This document shows positions 20,793 through 28,004 of a DNA stretch of 64,000 nt, piece after piece. The DNA lies in NCBI GenBank assembly GCA_028280065.1, contig JANQMN010000099.1, forward strand, positions 31,541 to 95,540. The letters run 5' to 3'. The notes beneath the pieces were generated by a model that did no database searches, was not told the origin of the DNA, and worked only from the letters and a program-made list of their open reading frames with translations. Source of the DNA: Hahella sp. Lineage in GTDB: Bacteria; Pseudomonadota; Gammaproteobacteria; Pseudomonadales; Oleiphilaceae. Positions within the stretch are counted from its first letter, which is position 1, and every line of letters begins with the position of its first letter. Both the position numbers and the translations under genes were made by a program.

Positions 20793-21059
20793 ATGGCAGC
20801 ATCACGAATAGATATGCGGATTGATGAAGAAATCAAATCAGCCGCAGAAAAGGCCGCAGCTCTTAAAGGCATGAGTAGCCTGACTGAATATGTGGTGCGT
20901 TTGATCGAGCAAGATGCACGGAAAGTTATTAAAGAGCACGAATCCATTAGGGTAAAAGACGATATCTTTGACCGCTTTATGAGCGCGTGTGCTGCCGCCG
21001 AAGCTCCTAATCAGAAACTTCGTGATGCAGCGGAGTTTGCCAAAGGAAAAGGCTTTTAG
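20793..21059 (+). CDS. DUF1778 (TacA-type) antitoxin
   Basis: 88 residues from ATG 20793, which has AGAGGGG upstream; the track start at 20709 adds an implausible leader. The N-terminus is the ribbon-helix-helix of DUF1778 antitoxins (RIDMRIDEEIKSAAEKAAAL, MSSLTEYVVRLIEQDARK) and the tail (FDRFMSACAAAEAPNQKL) is the toxin-neutralising part. It ends exactly at the base before the GNAT start, so the two are translationally coupled. In this family it represses its own operon and blocks the acetyltransferase toxin. Confidence 0.92.
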   Translation: MAASRIDMRIDEEIKSAAEKAAALKGMSSLTEYVVRLIEQDARKVIKEHESIRVKDDIFDRFMSACAAAEAPNQKLRDAAEFAKGKGF

Positions 21060-21590
21060 GTGAAACCCGGTGAAAACTTCGAAGAACTTGATAAGTCCCG
21101 TCATTTGCGCAAGAGGTTTGATTGTGGTCGGAAGGAACTAAATGACTTCATTCGGCAATCTGCTGCCAGACATCGAGACGCTGGCATTAGCAAAACACTG
21201 GTATTGCCAACACTTGCAGGCGAAGACGAAAAAGCAGATATTTGCTGCTTCTATACCCTGTCCCATACCGAGATAGAACGCGAGACGCTTCCCAAACCAT
21301 TAGCCAAGAAACTGCCCCGTTATCCTATTCCCGTCATGTTGATTGCGCAGCTCGCCGTTCATACAGAGGCGCAAAGTCAGGGGCTTGGCAAAATCACACT
21401 GATACAAGCTTTAAAACACTGCCTGGAAATCAATAAGCATTTGCCTTCTCATGCGGTTGTAGTGGATGCACTTGATAAAGGAGTCCAGGCATTTTATGAG
21501 CAATATGGCTTTAAAGCTCTCGATCATCATGGTCAGGGGCGTGTGAGACTATATTTACCCATGAGCACAATAGCAGAACTTTTTTCTTAA
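21060..21590 (+). CDS. GNAT acetyltransferase toxin (TacT-type)
   Basis: 176 residues with a GTG start directly abutting the antitoxin stop (zero spacing). GNAT fold: N-terminal LRKRFDCGRKELNDFIRQSA, LIAQLAVHTEAQSQGLGK carrying the acetyl-CoA loop (Q/R-x-x-G-x-G/K type), and FYEQYGFKAL with the conserved Tyr. TacT toxins acetylate the amino group of charged tRNAs and stop translation. The pair lies at the entry of the attC-rich island. Family assignment firm; tRNA specificity not readable. Confidence 0.92.
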   Translation: MKPGENFEELDKSRHLRKRFDCGRKELNDFIRQSAARHRDAGISKTLVLPTLAGEDEKADICCFYTLSHTEIERETLPKPLAKKLPRYPIPVMLIAQLAVHTEAQSQGLGKITLIQALKHCLEINKHLPSHAVVVDALDKGVQAFYEQYGFKALDHHGQGRVRLYLPMSTIAELFS

Positions 21591-21688
21591 TCTCGGTAGT
21601 GAAGACCCTAAATATAATGACCTACAGTACTCTGAAGTGGAGAAAAGCAGGTCAAAGATCTACAGCTAATCATTTCAAGGACTATTAA

Positions 21689-21842
21689 ATGAGGCTAACT
21701 TTTTTAATATTGCTTCCTCTGTTTTCTGGCTGCGAAACTATCAGTTCGCCAAGTAATTCTAGTTATCGTTTTGCGAGAAAAGCTTGATATAGATGTAAAG
21801 GCTGAAAAATTCATAGATGACTATTTCAACCATGAAGAATAA
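21689..21842 (+). pseudogene. frameshifted small lipoprotein gene (cassette cargo)
   Basis: ATG 21689 opens MRLTFLILLPLFSGCETISS, a lipoprotein signal with lipobox FSGC, and stops at 21787. In the next frame the sequence continues as REKLDIDVKAEKFIDDYFNHEE and stops at 21842, three bases before the attC-like site. A single-base shift near 21775 splits what was a ~50-residue lipoprotein. The position just before an attC fits a decayed integron cassette gene. Confidence 0.55.
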
Positions 21843-21844
21843 TG

Positions 21845-21905
21845 GCATAACAAGTGCATCAACTAGGACGCTCCTTACGTCGTGCATGTTACGCAAGCGT
21901 TAAGC
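21845..21905 (+). repeat. attC-like recombination site A
   Basis: Starts GCATAAC and ends GTTAAGC, the latter a perfect GTTRRRY core. The arms pair as GCATAAC-aag-TGCATCAAC against the complement GCTTAAC-gct-TGCGTAAC, with one unpaired C on the 5' arm, the extrahelical-base pattern of integron attC sites. 61 bases. A new gene begins 13 bases later. Confidence 0.7.
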
Positions 21906-21917
21906 ACTCAGAGATTT

Positions 21918-22325
21918 ATGAGAACAACCATAATAATATTTACTGCTGTGTTCATTGCTTATTTAATGAAGCAATTGTCCATACCTGGTGGAATAGTTTT
22001 AGTCTTCGGTGTGTTTATAGTTTTTTACGGCATCCCGACTTCAATGTCAGTTCATGGGCAAAAACGATTTTGCGATAGAATTAAATTATGGATGGAGCAA
22101 AATGGAATTGCGTCAGAATATGCATCTTTGCAGACGCACATGCTTACTAAAGGTAAATTGGGGTGGAAAGCATCAGATATTCAGTTGATTTTCAGTCTAA
22201 GACATGAAGGTTTAGAGTATTGGTTTGCTTGCGGTAGTTGGTGGTTCGGTGTTTACAACAAGGAAATTTCTATTTACCAGTATGCCGATAATAAGCTCAA
22301 TTTTGTGCAGAAAATCAGTGCTTAA
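21918..22325 (+). CDS. small membrane protein, cassette gene
   Basis: 135 residues from ATG 21918 (the track start at 21882 lies inside attC site A). Two hydrophobic segments at the N-terminus (MRTTIIIFTAVFIAYLMKQL and IVLVFGVFIVFYGIP), then a soluble region ending IYQYADNKLNFVQKISA. The stop overlaps the next attC site by a few bases, and the gene starts just after the previous attC, so it is the sole cargo of a ~474-bp cassette. No family recognised, as is usual for cassette genes. Confidence 0.65.
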   Translation: MRTTIIIFTAVFIAYLMKQLSIPGGIVLVFGVFIVFYGIPTSMSVHGQKRFCDRIKLWMEQNGIASEYASLQTHMLTKGKLGWKASDIQLIFSLRHEGLEYWFACGSWWFGVYNKEISIYQYADNKLNFVQKISA

Positions 22326-22379
22326 CCAGAATTGGCTGAGCGAAGCTCGTTCCTCGCTCTCCAGCAATTGGCGTTATGC
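22320..22379 (+). repeat. attC-like recombination site B
   Basis: GCTTAAC (perfect RYYYAAC) to GTTATGC, 60 bases. The arms GCTTAAC-cag-AATTGGCTGAG and complement GCATAAC-gcc-AATTGCTGGAG pair over 7 plus 11 bases with displaced unpaired G residues, typical of attC. The core loop is CGAAGCTCGTTCCTCGCT. Confidence 0.8.
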
Positions 22380-22440
22380 TACCGAATGTTGCTCAATTTT
22401 CTTGTAATAGATTTTTAACTTTTAAAAGGGAGTTCTGAAA

Positions 22441-22704
22441 GTGCACCGAATTCACAAAGAAAGAATGTATTCTGCTTTACAGAGATTTTTCTTAGCGATG
22501 GCGCTTTTTTTTAATTTTCTACTGATAAAGGCAATAATCAATTTTGACAATTCTCCCGATGACAAAACGCTTACATACACAGTTCTGGCAGTATTAGTTT
22601 TGTTAGGTACATCATTTAGTTACGGGTATTGGCGGATGAGAAGAAGAAGGAAGCATGCCGTTAACGAAAACGATATACCATGGCACCAAATGCACAACGA
22701 TTAA
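22441..22704 (+). CDS. two-pass small membrane protein, cassette gene
   Basis: 87 residues from a GTG with AAAAGGGAG about 10 bases upstream. Two hydrophobic helices (FFLAMALFFNFLLIKAII and YTVLAVLVLLGTSFSYGYW) followed by a basic patch RMRRRRKH. It sits in the cassette between attC sites B and C, the one later hit by the IS4 element. Unknown function. Confidence 0.6.
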   Translation: MHRIHKERMYSALQRFFLAMALFFNFLLIKAIINFDNSPDDKTLTYTVLAVLVLLGTSFSYGYWRMRRRRKHAVNENDIPWHQMHND

Positions 22705-22903
22705 CCGATTTAATTTGGACTTCCAGCTATTCAATTTGCACCGTAACGTGTTTAATTGGGGTCGGAGTAATTTTATACTTTTCCTGACGATAATCAGCGG
22801 GGCTTTTGCTATTCGTTATTTGGAGCATATTAGGGGACAGACCACGTTTTTTGCCATAGACTCACGGAGACTGCGGATTACAAATTTAAATTTACACTGA
22901 CCC
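22705..22903. other. cassette remnant with repeat-like scraps upstream of the IS
   Basis: No supported gene. It contains AATTGGGGTCGGAGTAATTT and AGGGGACAGACCACGTTTT, short motifs that I associate with remnants of transposase-linked repeats in gammaproteobacteria. It ends in the left copy of the IS target duplication (22893-22903, TACACTGACCC). Confidence 0.4.
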
Positions 22904-24410
22904 GAATGGCACTTACTTAAGCTTTTTGGGGTGGCCATTTTTACGGATTTCCTCTCGTGCTTCAGCCCTGGATTTGGTTAATAAGGGATACGCCTTTGGC
23001 CTTCTTTTTATGGACCGAGGTTCTAGTCTTCCAGGCCGATGACCGACAGTTTTCCCTGACATTAATAGCAAGATCTGAGTTAACAATTCATCGTTCATTT
23101 CCACCATCAATTGCAGTGAGTGCTGCCAAAGCTGAAGGCAATGTTTGAAGCTGAGTTGACGAGGTTGAATATCTGCTAACTGGGCCGAATGAGCCATTAC
23201 GTGGCGCAACAGGTTATATGCAAGCAGATAGACCCAGATTTCTTTCAACATCATCCCGGGAGTTTTACAACTCAACACATTCATCCCCAGGGTGTCTTTA
23301 ATATTTCGGATATCCAGCTCGACGTGCCAACGGCTCCTGTAGAGTATTTTTAACTCATCTTTGGGATAAGCTTTCGGACACAGCAAGGTCGTGATGAGTA
23401 CTTTCCCAGCCGCCTTAAACTCTCTTATAGTCAAGGATTCCGGCAACTCTTCAAACTGTTCCCGGCTCATCCAGTCAGGCTGAATTTTAGGTTTGTTGAT
23501 AATGATGAGGTGGTCCTTCTCTCCTAATTTCCTGCCTTTTCTGAAATCGGTGACTCGTTTCCTGGCTCCCTGTTGCTCCATGAGAACATCGACTTGTTTT
23601 GCCTGCATGTCAGCCAGGAATGTATAGGTGGCAAAAAATGCATCTCCCATGACAATATCACCAGACTGAAAGCGTCCCTGAAGGGTTCGTAACAGTGTTT
23701 GCTCATCGCCTCCCTTGCCCTGGAAGCGGCCAATGGCGGCATCGTATAAAGCACCGCTTGAGAGGTTGGTTATACCGACGATTCGACAAATAGGAAAACC
23801 CAGACCTGGCTTTTGACTACCCTGTTGAGGATAGGCAGCCTGATTCTCCGGGGTATCCGGCATCGTGATCGACGTGCCATCCACCAGAAAAACACGGCGA
23901 TCACGCCAGAATCTGTTTTGCGGCTTACCCACCCGGGTTCTTTGGTTCACCCAAGAAGCGGGTCAGGTTTTGTACCATCTCCAGAGGCAACCGTTGTCGT
24001 GCCCGACAATACGCTCCTGTTAATGTACTACCCACCGTCAGGCCCTCTCTTAGCCGTTGCACAGCAATTTGATGACAACGTTTTGACAGGACCGGTCCTC
24101 ACTCATAGCCTGGGCAAGAAACATCGAGAGTGTTTCCGTGGGAGGGTAAAGGCGCTCTCTGTGTTCTGGCAGGCACTTTTCAACTTCATTTAATAGTAGA
24201 TCATCCGTCAACCAGTTGAAGAGTTGATAACTAGAACATTGTCGGCTAATAGAACTGAGACGCTGCTGTTGATGGCGAGCAATGGAAGGGGTAGGATTCA
24301 TGAAGGTCAGGCTCTTTTAGTAGTTGTTATGTTTGGCGATATATATTCTACCAAGTGCCTGGCCTTTTTTGTCTTTATTTCAAATGCTTAGCCTTAAGTA
24401 AGTGCCATTC
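22904..24410 (-). mobile_element. IS4-family insertion sequence with 11-bp target duplication
   Basis: 1,507 bases bounded by perfect 18-bp inverted repeats GAATGGCACTTACTTAAG (22904-22921) and its complement (24393-24410). Both are flanked directly by TACACTGACCC (22893-22903 and 24411-24421), an 11-bp target duplication as expected for IS4-type elements. The transposase lies on the minus strand and its stop falls inside the left repeat. The intact ends and duplication show a recent single insertion, but the transposase reading frame is broken. Confidence 0.95.
22913..24301 (-). pseudogene. IS4-family transposase, two frameshifts
   Basis: Three minus-strand pieces make one transposase: residues from MNPTPSIARHQQQ to IKLLCNG (ending 24050), a middle piece QRLREGLTVGSTLTGAYCRA to FLGEPKNPGG in another frame, and the track ORF 22913-23950 with TRVGKPQNRFWRDRR onward. 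The DDE core is present: VDGTSITMPD, GDAFFATYTF, and the IS4 signature YRSRWHVELDIRNIK (Y-x2-R-x3-E-x6-K). Shifts fall near 24056 and 23935. Two separate shifts argue for inactivation rather than programmed frameshifting. Confidence 0.85.
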
Positions 24411-24466
24411 TACACTGACCCCATTTATTTCCTGATGGAAGAAAGTTCGAGTTGACAGAGGTGCAG

Positions 24467-24517
24467 CCATAACAAGGTGCGACATTGGTCCTGGGGCCAC
24501 TGCGCAAAGCGTTATAT
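24467..24517 (+). repeat. attC-like recombination site C
   Basis: CCATAAC to GTTATAT, 51 bases. The arms pair as CCATAAC-aagg-TGCGACATTGGTCC against the complement ATATAAC-gctt-TGCGCAGTGGCC with an unpaired A on the 5' side. The predicted crossover (G^TT at 24511/24512) falls exactly at the ccdB stop codon, so the ccdAB cassette begins with the last codon of ccdB read backwards. Confidence 0.65.
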
Positions 24518-24829
24518 GCCGCTAATGGCGAAGTCCAGCGCATCAATAATGTCTTGTATAAGGTGCGCTACAGAGCCAACTGGCTTTTTAAGTTGTTTTC
24601 TAGAAATGGATGAAATTTGTGGGGTCATTAAAAGTAAGTTTTCGTTGTCAAAACTTAAGCTAATTTGTAGTCTGGTCATAGCCTCGTTGTTAAATAATTC
24701 AGCCTTTCCCAAAGGAATCACTATCCTTGTCTCAAGTTCGGAAATATAGTTGTTTTGAATATCGACTAAATATGGGTAGTAAGCGCTGCTTTTTTTGCTA
24801 GGGTTTTTGTAAACATCAAATTGAGGCAT
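24512..24829 (-). CDS. ccdB: CcdB gyrase-poison toxin
   Basis: 105 residues, the usual size. The N-terminus MPQFDVYKNPSKKSSAYYPYLVDIQ and LETRIVIPLGKAE are CcdB hallmarks; the C-terminus ends AHLIQDIIDALDFAISGI, matching the Trp/Gly-Ile tail region that contacts gyrase (here without the Trp). CcdB traps DNA gyrase on cleaved DNA. Its ATG overlaps the ccdA stop by one base, typical coupling. It is carried in reverse inside an integron-type cassette, as ccdAB cassettes in Vibrio superintegrons often are. Confidence 0.93.
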   Translation of the reverse strand: MPQFDVYKNPSKKSSAYYPYLVDIQNNYISELETRIVIPLGKAELFNNEAMTRLQISLSFDNENLLLMTPQISSISRKQLKKPVGSVAHLIQDIIDALDFAISGI

Positions 24830-25074
24830 TAAAAGCTCCTAAACTCATCGCCAAAGCATCCATGCTCTTCTATAAATTCGTTGTATGCTTTAATGGCCTT
24901 TTTATTGTCCTTTGCCCACCTTTCTGCCTCAGCTTTTGATAGTTCATTAATTAATGCTTTTTCTAAAGTCGCTGACAGGTTTATATTCATGTTTCGCGTT
25001 CGTTGCAATAAATCACTATTAACGCTAAGGTTGGTTGGTTTTTTAGGTGCGGTGGTGTCGTATAATTGCTGCAT
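24829..25074 (-). CDS. ccdA: CcdA antitoxin
   Basis: 81 residues with a GGTGA ribosome site. Ribbon-helix-helix N-terminal half (PTNLSVNSDLLQRTRNMNIN, LSATLEKALINEL) and the CcdB-binding tail (AERWAKDNKKAIKAYNEFIEEHGCFGDEFRSF), a strong match to the CcdA tail with its W...N...A...YN pattern. It neutralises CcdB and represses the operon through upstream repeats (see next feature). Confidence 0.93.
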   Translation of the reverse strand: MQQLYDTTAPKKPTNLSVNSDLLQRTRNMNINLSATLEKALINELSKAEAERWAKDNKKAIKAYNEFIEEHGCFGDEFRSF

Positions 25075-25099
25075 AATTATTCACCAATATATATGAGTA

Positions 25100-25120
25100 T
25101 ATACGCATTAGTATACGCAT
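25100..25120 (-). promoter_or_regulatory. likely CcdA operator: direct repeats TATACGCAT
   Basis: Two perfect 9-bp copies TATACGCAT at 25100-25108 and 25112-25120, 12 bases apart, in an AT-rich stretch 26 bases upstream of the ccdA start. Short repeats at about one-turn spacing are what ribbon-helix-helix antitoxins bind. Function is inferred from position. Confidence 0.5.
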
Positions 25121-25128
25121 AAAAAAGC

Positions 25129-25235
25129 ATATAACAAGGCGCTGCATAGGACAAAAAACACTTGGCACCTTTCTTGTTTCGCTTCGCTCCCAACAAAGTC
25201 GCCAAGTTTTTTTGCCCATGAGCGCAACGTCATGT
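25129..25235 (+). repeat. attC-like recombination site D (long, with internal stem)
   Basis: ATATAAC at the left and GTCATGT at the right (one mismatch to GTTRRRY), 107 bases. Arms GCGCTGCATAGGACAAAAAA and complement GCGCTCATGGGCAAAAAA pair with an unpaired G, then CACTTGGC pairs with GCCAAGT further in. The size and layered stem resemble Vibrio-type attC. The core mismatch may lower activity. It closes the ccdAB cassette. Confidence 0.65.
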
Positions 25236-25249
25236 ACAGGTAGCAATAT

Positions 25250-25582
25250 ATGGCGAAAGCTGGTTTTATACCGCAGAAATTGAAACCTTGGATTGAAGCG
25301 AGAAAGAGGTATCGACTGTCGCATGCCCAGATACAGATGGCTAGAGAGCTAGGGTTGAATCCAAAGAAATTTGGAAGCTTGGCCAATCACATGCAGGAGC
25401 CATGGAAGCTGTCTTTGCCTACTTACATTGAAAAGTTATATTTTAAGCGATTTAATAAAGATCGGCCCGATGTTATTCGATCCATCGAGCAGATGGTAAA
25501 AGACAAGGCAGCGAGAAAGGCGGAACGAAAAGAAGAACAGGTGGCAGAGACGTCGGTGCCACATTCAACCGAACAAATATAG
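25250..25582 (+). CDS. conserved small basic protein, cassette-associated
   Basis: 110 residues beginning 14 bases after attC site D. MAKAGFIPQKLKPWIEARKR and QIQMARELGLNPKKFGSLAN resemble a widespread but uncharacterised gammaproteobacterial family; the C-terminal third (IRSIEQMVKDKAARKAERKE) is charged and helical. No catalytic motif seen. Being downstream of an attC in the same direction, it reads as cassette cargo, although no convincing closing attC follows. Confidence 0.65.
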   Translation: MAKAGFIPQKLKPWIEARKRYRLSHAQIQMARELGLNPKKFGSLANHMQEPWKLSLPTYIEKLYFKRFNKDRPDVIRSIEQMVKDKAARKAERKEEQVAETSVPHSTEQI

Positions 25583-25616
25583 GCAAGCGGCACCCAAAGG
25601 CACACCTGCTAAAAGC

Positions 25617-25696
25617 GTTACAGCCACTTTCAGGAAGATTGAGTAGAACCTGCTAACTGCCCTAACCATATGCCGAAACTACTTCCCGCCAATCTC
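25617..25696 (+). repeat. dispersed 80-bp repeat, copy 1
   Basis: Starts GTTACAGCC and ends GCCAATCTC. It matches 38361-38441 at roughly 88 percent (about 10 differences including one gap). It lies between the cassette region and the histidine phosphatase gene. It codes for nothing obvious and its identical start (an attC-like GTTA) in both copies hints at a mobile or cassette-end origin. Confidence 0.8.
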
Positions 25697-25749
25697 AGCA
25701 ATAGCGACAAAGCCCGTACTTATCCCAACTCAATTTTTTTGCATTGAAG

Positions 25750-26307
25750 TCAATATTCCGTTTCCACCCTGCCGACAACAGTGAGTCCATCATTATCGAT
25801 TCTGGCAATCAATAGCTCACCGGAGCGAGGAAAAATCCCTGTAAGCGCCGTGATGTTGACCTGGTGCGTAACAAGTATCGCAGGCTTCTTAAGATCTTTT
25901 TGTATTAACCAGTTCAAAGTAGCGTTAATTTGTGGTTCCCGATTCTGATAGTTTTGAAAGAAAGAGTTTATGAATGGCTGCTCAATAACTTCCCCAAATC
26001 CTAGTAATTTGGCAGTCTCTAAACATCGGCACCATTGGCTGGAGTACACATCCAGCTCAATGATTCCATTCTGTCGTAGTTTATCGCCAATACTGCGTGC
26101 TTGTTCTCGTCCTGCTTCAGATAAATTGCGTTGTGTGTTGCAGTCGCGAAGTGAAAAATTTGCAGGGTCTCCTGTTCCAGGAGCTAATGCATGGCGCAAT
26201 AAAGCAACGTGTCCAGGCGTATTCAATGTTTGCCAGAGGTTAGTTTCTGCTTGCACCCCTAAGGAGCATAAAAGCAATATAAGCAGAACAAGCAGCAAAC
26301 CTTTCAT
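25750..26307 (-). CDS. exported histidine phosphatase (phosphoglycerate-mutase-like)
   Basis: 185 residues with a signal peptide (MKGLLLVLLILLLCSLGVQA). The histidine phosphatase core is present: VALLRHALAPGTGDP (RH catalytic motif), NLSEAGREQARSIGDKL, SSQWCRCLETAKLLG, and the second catalytic His in VTHQVNITALTG. Substrate unknown; such small periplasmic members remove phosphate from sugars or proteins. Part of its 3' end is duplicated as a remnant at 20592-20672. Confidence 0.88.
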   Translation of the reverse strand: MKGLLLVLLILLLCSLGVQAETNLWQTLNTPGHVALLRHALAPGTGDPANFSLRDCNTQRNLSEAGREQARSIGDKLRQNGIIELDVYSSQWCRCLETAKLLGFGEVIEQPFINSFFQNYQNREPQINATLNWLIQKDLKKPAILVTHQVNITALTGIFPRSGELLIARIDNDGLTVVGRVETEY

Positions 26308-26524
26308 AAAAGCACCTTCAATGGTCTTTAACCTTTGCCTATTGTCTACGCGGCATTGGATCAGCTAGATTCTTGATTTATCCCAAAGACCAATATTGGC
26401 CTTAGTAGTTGACGCGAGACAGGATAGTTAGCTGATAAATGGATTTTCGGTGAGAAAATTTACAAGGACTAGTGATGAGCAGGTGAACTAGATTCACCAG
26501 GTTGATGCCAAAGGAATTCTTAAG

Positions 26525-27694
26525 TTAGTTCTTCAGCCATTGATGCAGGAGTGCAGTCGCTTCCAAGTGGGATGGATCAAGTGAAACTATCTCTTCCAGC
26601 AAATTACGTGCTTCATAATAGTTTCCTGAGGCAAAAGCTTGTTTTGCAGCCCCTAGTAATTTAGTCACGCAGTTATCCAAGAGGCTGAGAGCTTCAGAGT
26701 TTTCAGGTTGAACCGAAAGTAACAGGCGAAGATAGAATACTGCACTATCTTGAAACGGTTCGATAATTTTGTTTTGTTCGATGCGTTGTTTCGCTTTCTG
26801 CAAACGCCAATCCGGCTTATCTGGCGCCAAATCCTGGTTGGGGGATTCCATTACCGTGGAAAGCTGTCCTATTGGCCGTGACGATTCAATACTGCGTGAT
26901 TCAATGAAAACCTCAGGCTCCGGTTCTCGTTTTGACGCATGTTGGTCGGGACTAGCGATAGTTTTAGCCTGTGCAGTCAAATCCGACTGTTGCACGCTGG
27001 TAGGATTGATTGTTTTACGTTCCATTGTCTTATAGGTCAATGCCCCAATTGCTATCAACCCGCAGAAATACGCAAAGGTGGCAGTTCGACTCAAGCCCAC
27101 CCCAATGCTTGGTTGCTTTTTTGGGACATTGGCGCTGATCGGTATTTCAGCTTCCTGGGCTGCAGCGGTTATCTCTGGTTCATGGTTGTCTAGGATTGCA
27201 TCGGCTTTTATCTCAGCCGTTAGTTTGTCAACAAACGAACCCTTGTTGCCATTCGAATCGGAAAGAAGCGGCACTGGTTCTTCGACCGGCCTGCCCTTAT
27301 CAGAAGGGCAGTTCTTAACAACGACAACAGAACGCGAACTTGGTTGCCAAGTCAGAGGGTGGTCGCTTAACAACAAATCATTGTTGGGTAGTTTTAGTTG
27401 GCAACCGGAAAAGAGACGCCGATGTAACAGATTATTTTGGTTATCCGTTTGTAGTCTGATTTGAGGATCTAACGTTGATACCCAAAGTTCCCCATTAGCA
27501 TTGATATAAAATCTTATCCACTGATGTTTCACTTCGTCCAAAGCAAGTAAACCGTTGTCCATTTCACCAAGGCGCATACCACTTTGAATACGTAGCGAGA
27601 AATCCCCGAGGTTGTCGTAAAGGTACCAATTACAAAACGAATGGGACCGTTTTTCAGGAGGTTTGTTTTGCGTACAACTTGCTACCGGCAACAT
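26525..27694 (-). CDS. single-pass membrane protein with FHA-like and TPR-like ends
   Basis: About 389 residues if started at the second Met (MLPVASCTQN); the track start at 27745 adds 17 residues. Residues ~35-115 look like a divergent FHA-type beta sandwich (MRLGEMDNGLLALDEVKHQW, CQLKLPNNDLLLS). A hydrophobic helix FAYFCGLIAIGALTYKTM lies near 215-235 followed by a Glu/Pro-rich linker. The last ~95 residues are helical repeats (AKQAFASGNYYEARNLLEEI) like TPR. This suggests a cytoplasmic reader domain linked to a periplasmic TPR. No exact family recognised. It precedes the Sia genes on the same strand, separated by 310 bases. Confidence 0.6.
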   Translation of the reverse strand: MLPVASCTQNKPPEKRSHSFCNWYLYDNLGDFSLRIQSGMRLGEMDNGLLALDEVKHQWIRFYINANGELWVSTLDPQIRLQTDNQNNLLHRRLFSGCQLKLPNNDLLLSDHPLTWQPSSRSVVVVKNCPSDKGRPVEEPVPLLSDSNGNKGSFVDKLTAEIKADAILDNHEPEITAAAQEAEIPISANVPKKQPSIGVGLSRTATFAYFCGLIAIGALTYKTMERKTINPTSVQQSDLTAQAKTIASPDQHASKREPEPEVFIESRSIESSRPIGQLSTVMESPNQDLAPDKPDWRLQKAKQRIEQNKIIEPFQDSAVFYLRLLLSVQPENSEALSLLDNCVTKLLGAAKQAFASGNYYEARNLLEEIVSLDPSHLEATALLHQWLKN

Positions 27695-28004
27695 AGAATG
27701 CGTTTTTCGGAAAACCTGACATTTTTGGCCGGCTTTCTTAAACAAGGATTAAAATTCGTCACATATTATTACATTCTATCCATATCTGGGCGTATCCACA
27801 CCCCTGATGATTATTTATTTTCACGAATTATGAATTAGGTATCGTTGTTTTTACCTTACGTTCGCAGAAAAATTACCAATGCCCAGCGACTGGTAACCAT
27901 ATATTTAACCGAAATCCAATGAAGAACAGTGCAATAAAATTGCACGTAGGGGAAAGGTGGGGACGGTATTGATCCGTTTTGGATTGGTTGCAACGCACTC
28001 GCTA

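Noticed and set aside
22441-22704. Holin-like phage gene
   Set aside because: Two helices and a basic tail fit, but there are no phage neighbours, and the gene sits in an integron-type cassette.
23813-24193. 126-codon plus ORF in the IS4 element
   Set aside because: Antisense to the transposase; it spans the frameshift region by chance.
25583-25625. Possible fifth attC after the 25250 gene
   Set aside because: GCGTTAC is present, but the left end lacks a YYYAAC core and the arms pair poorly; at best a decayed site.
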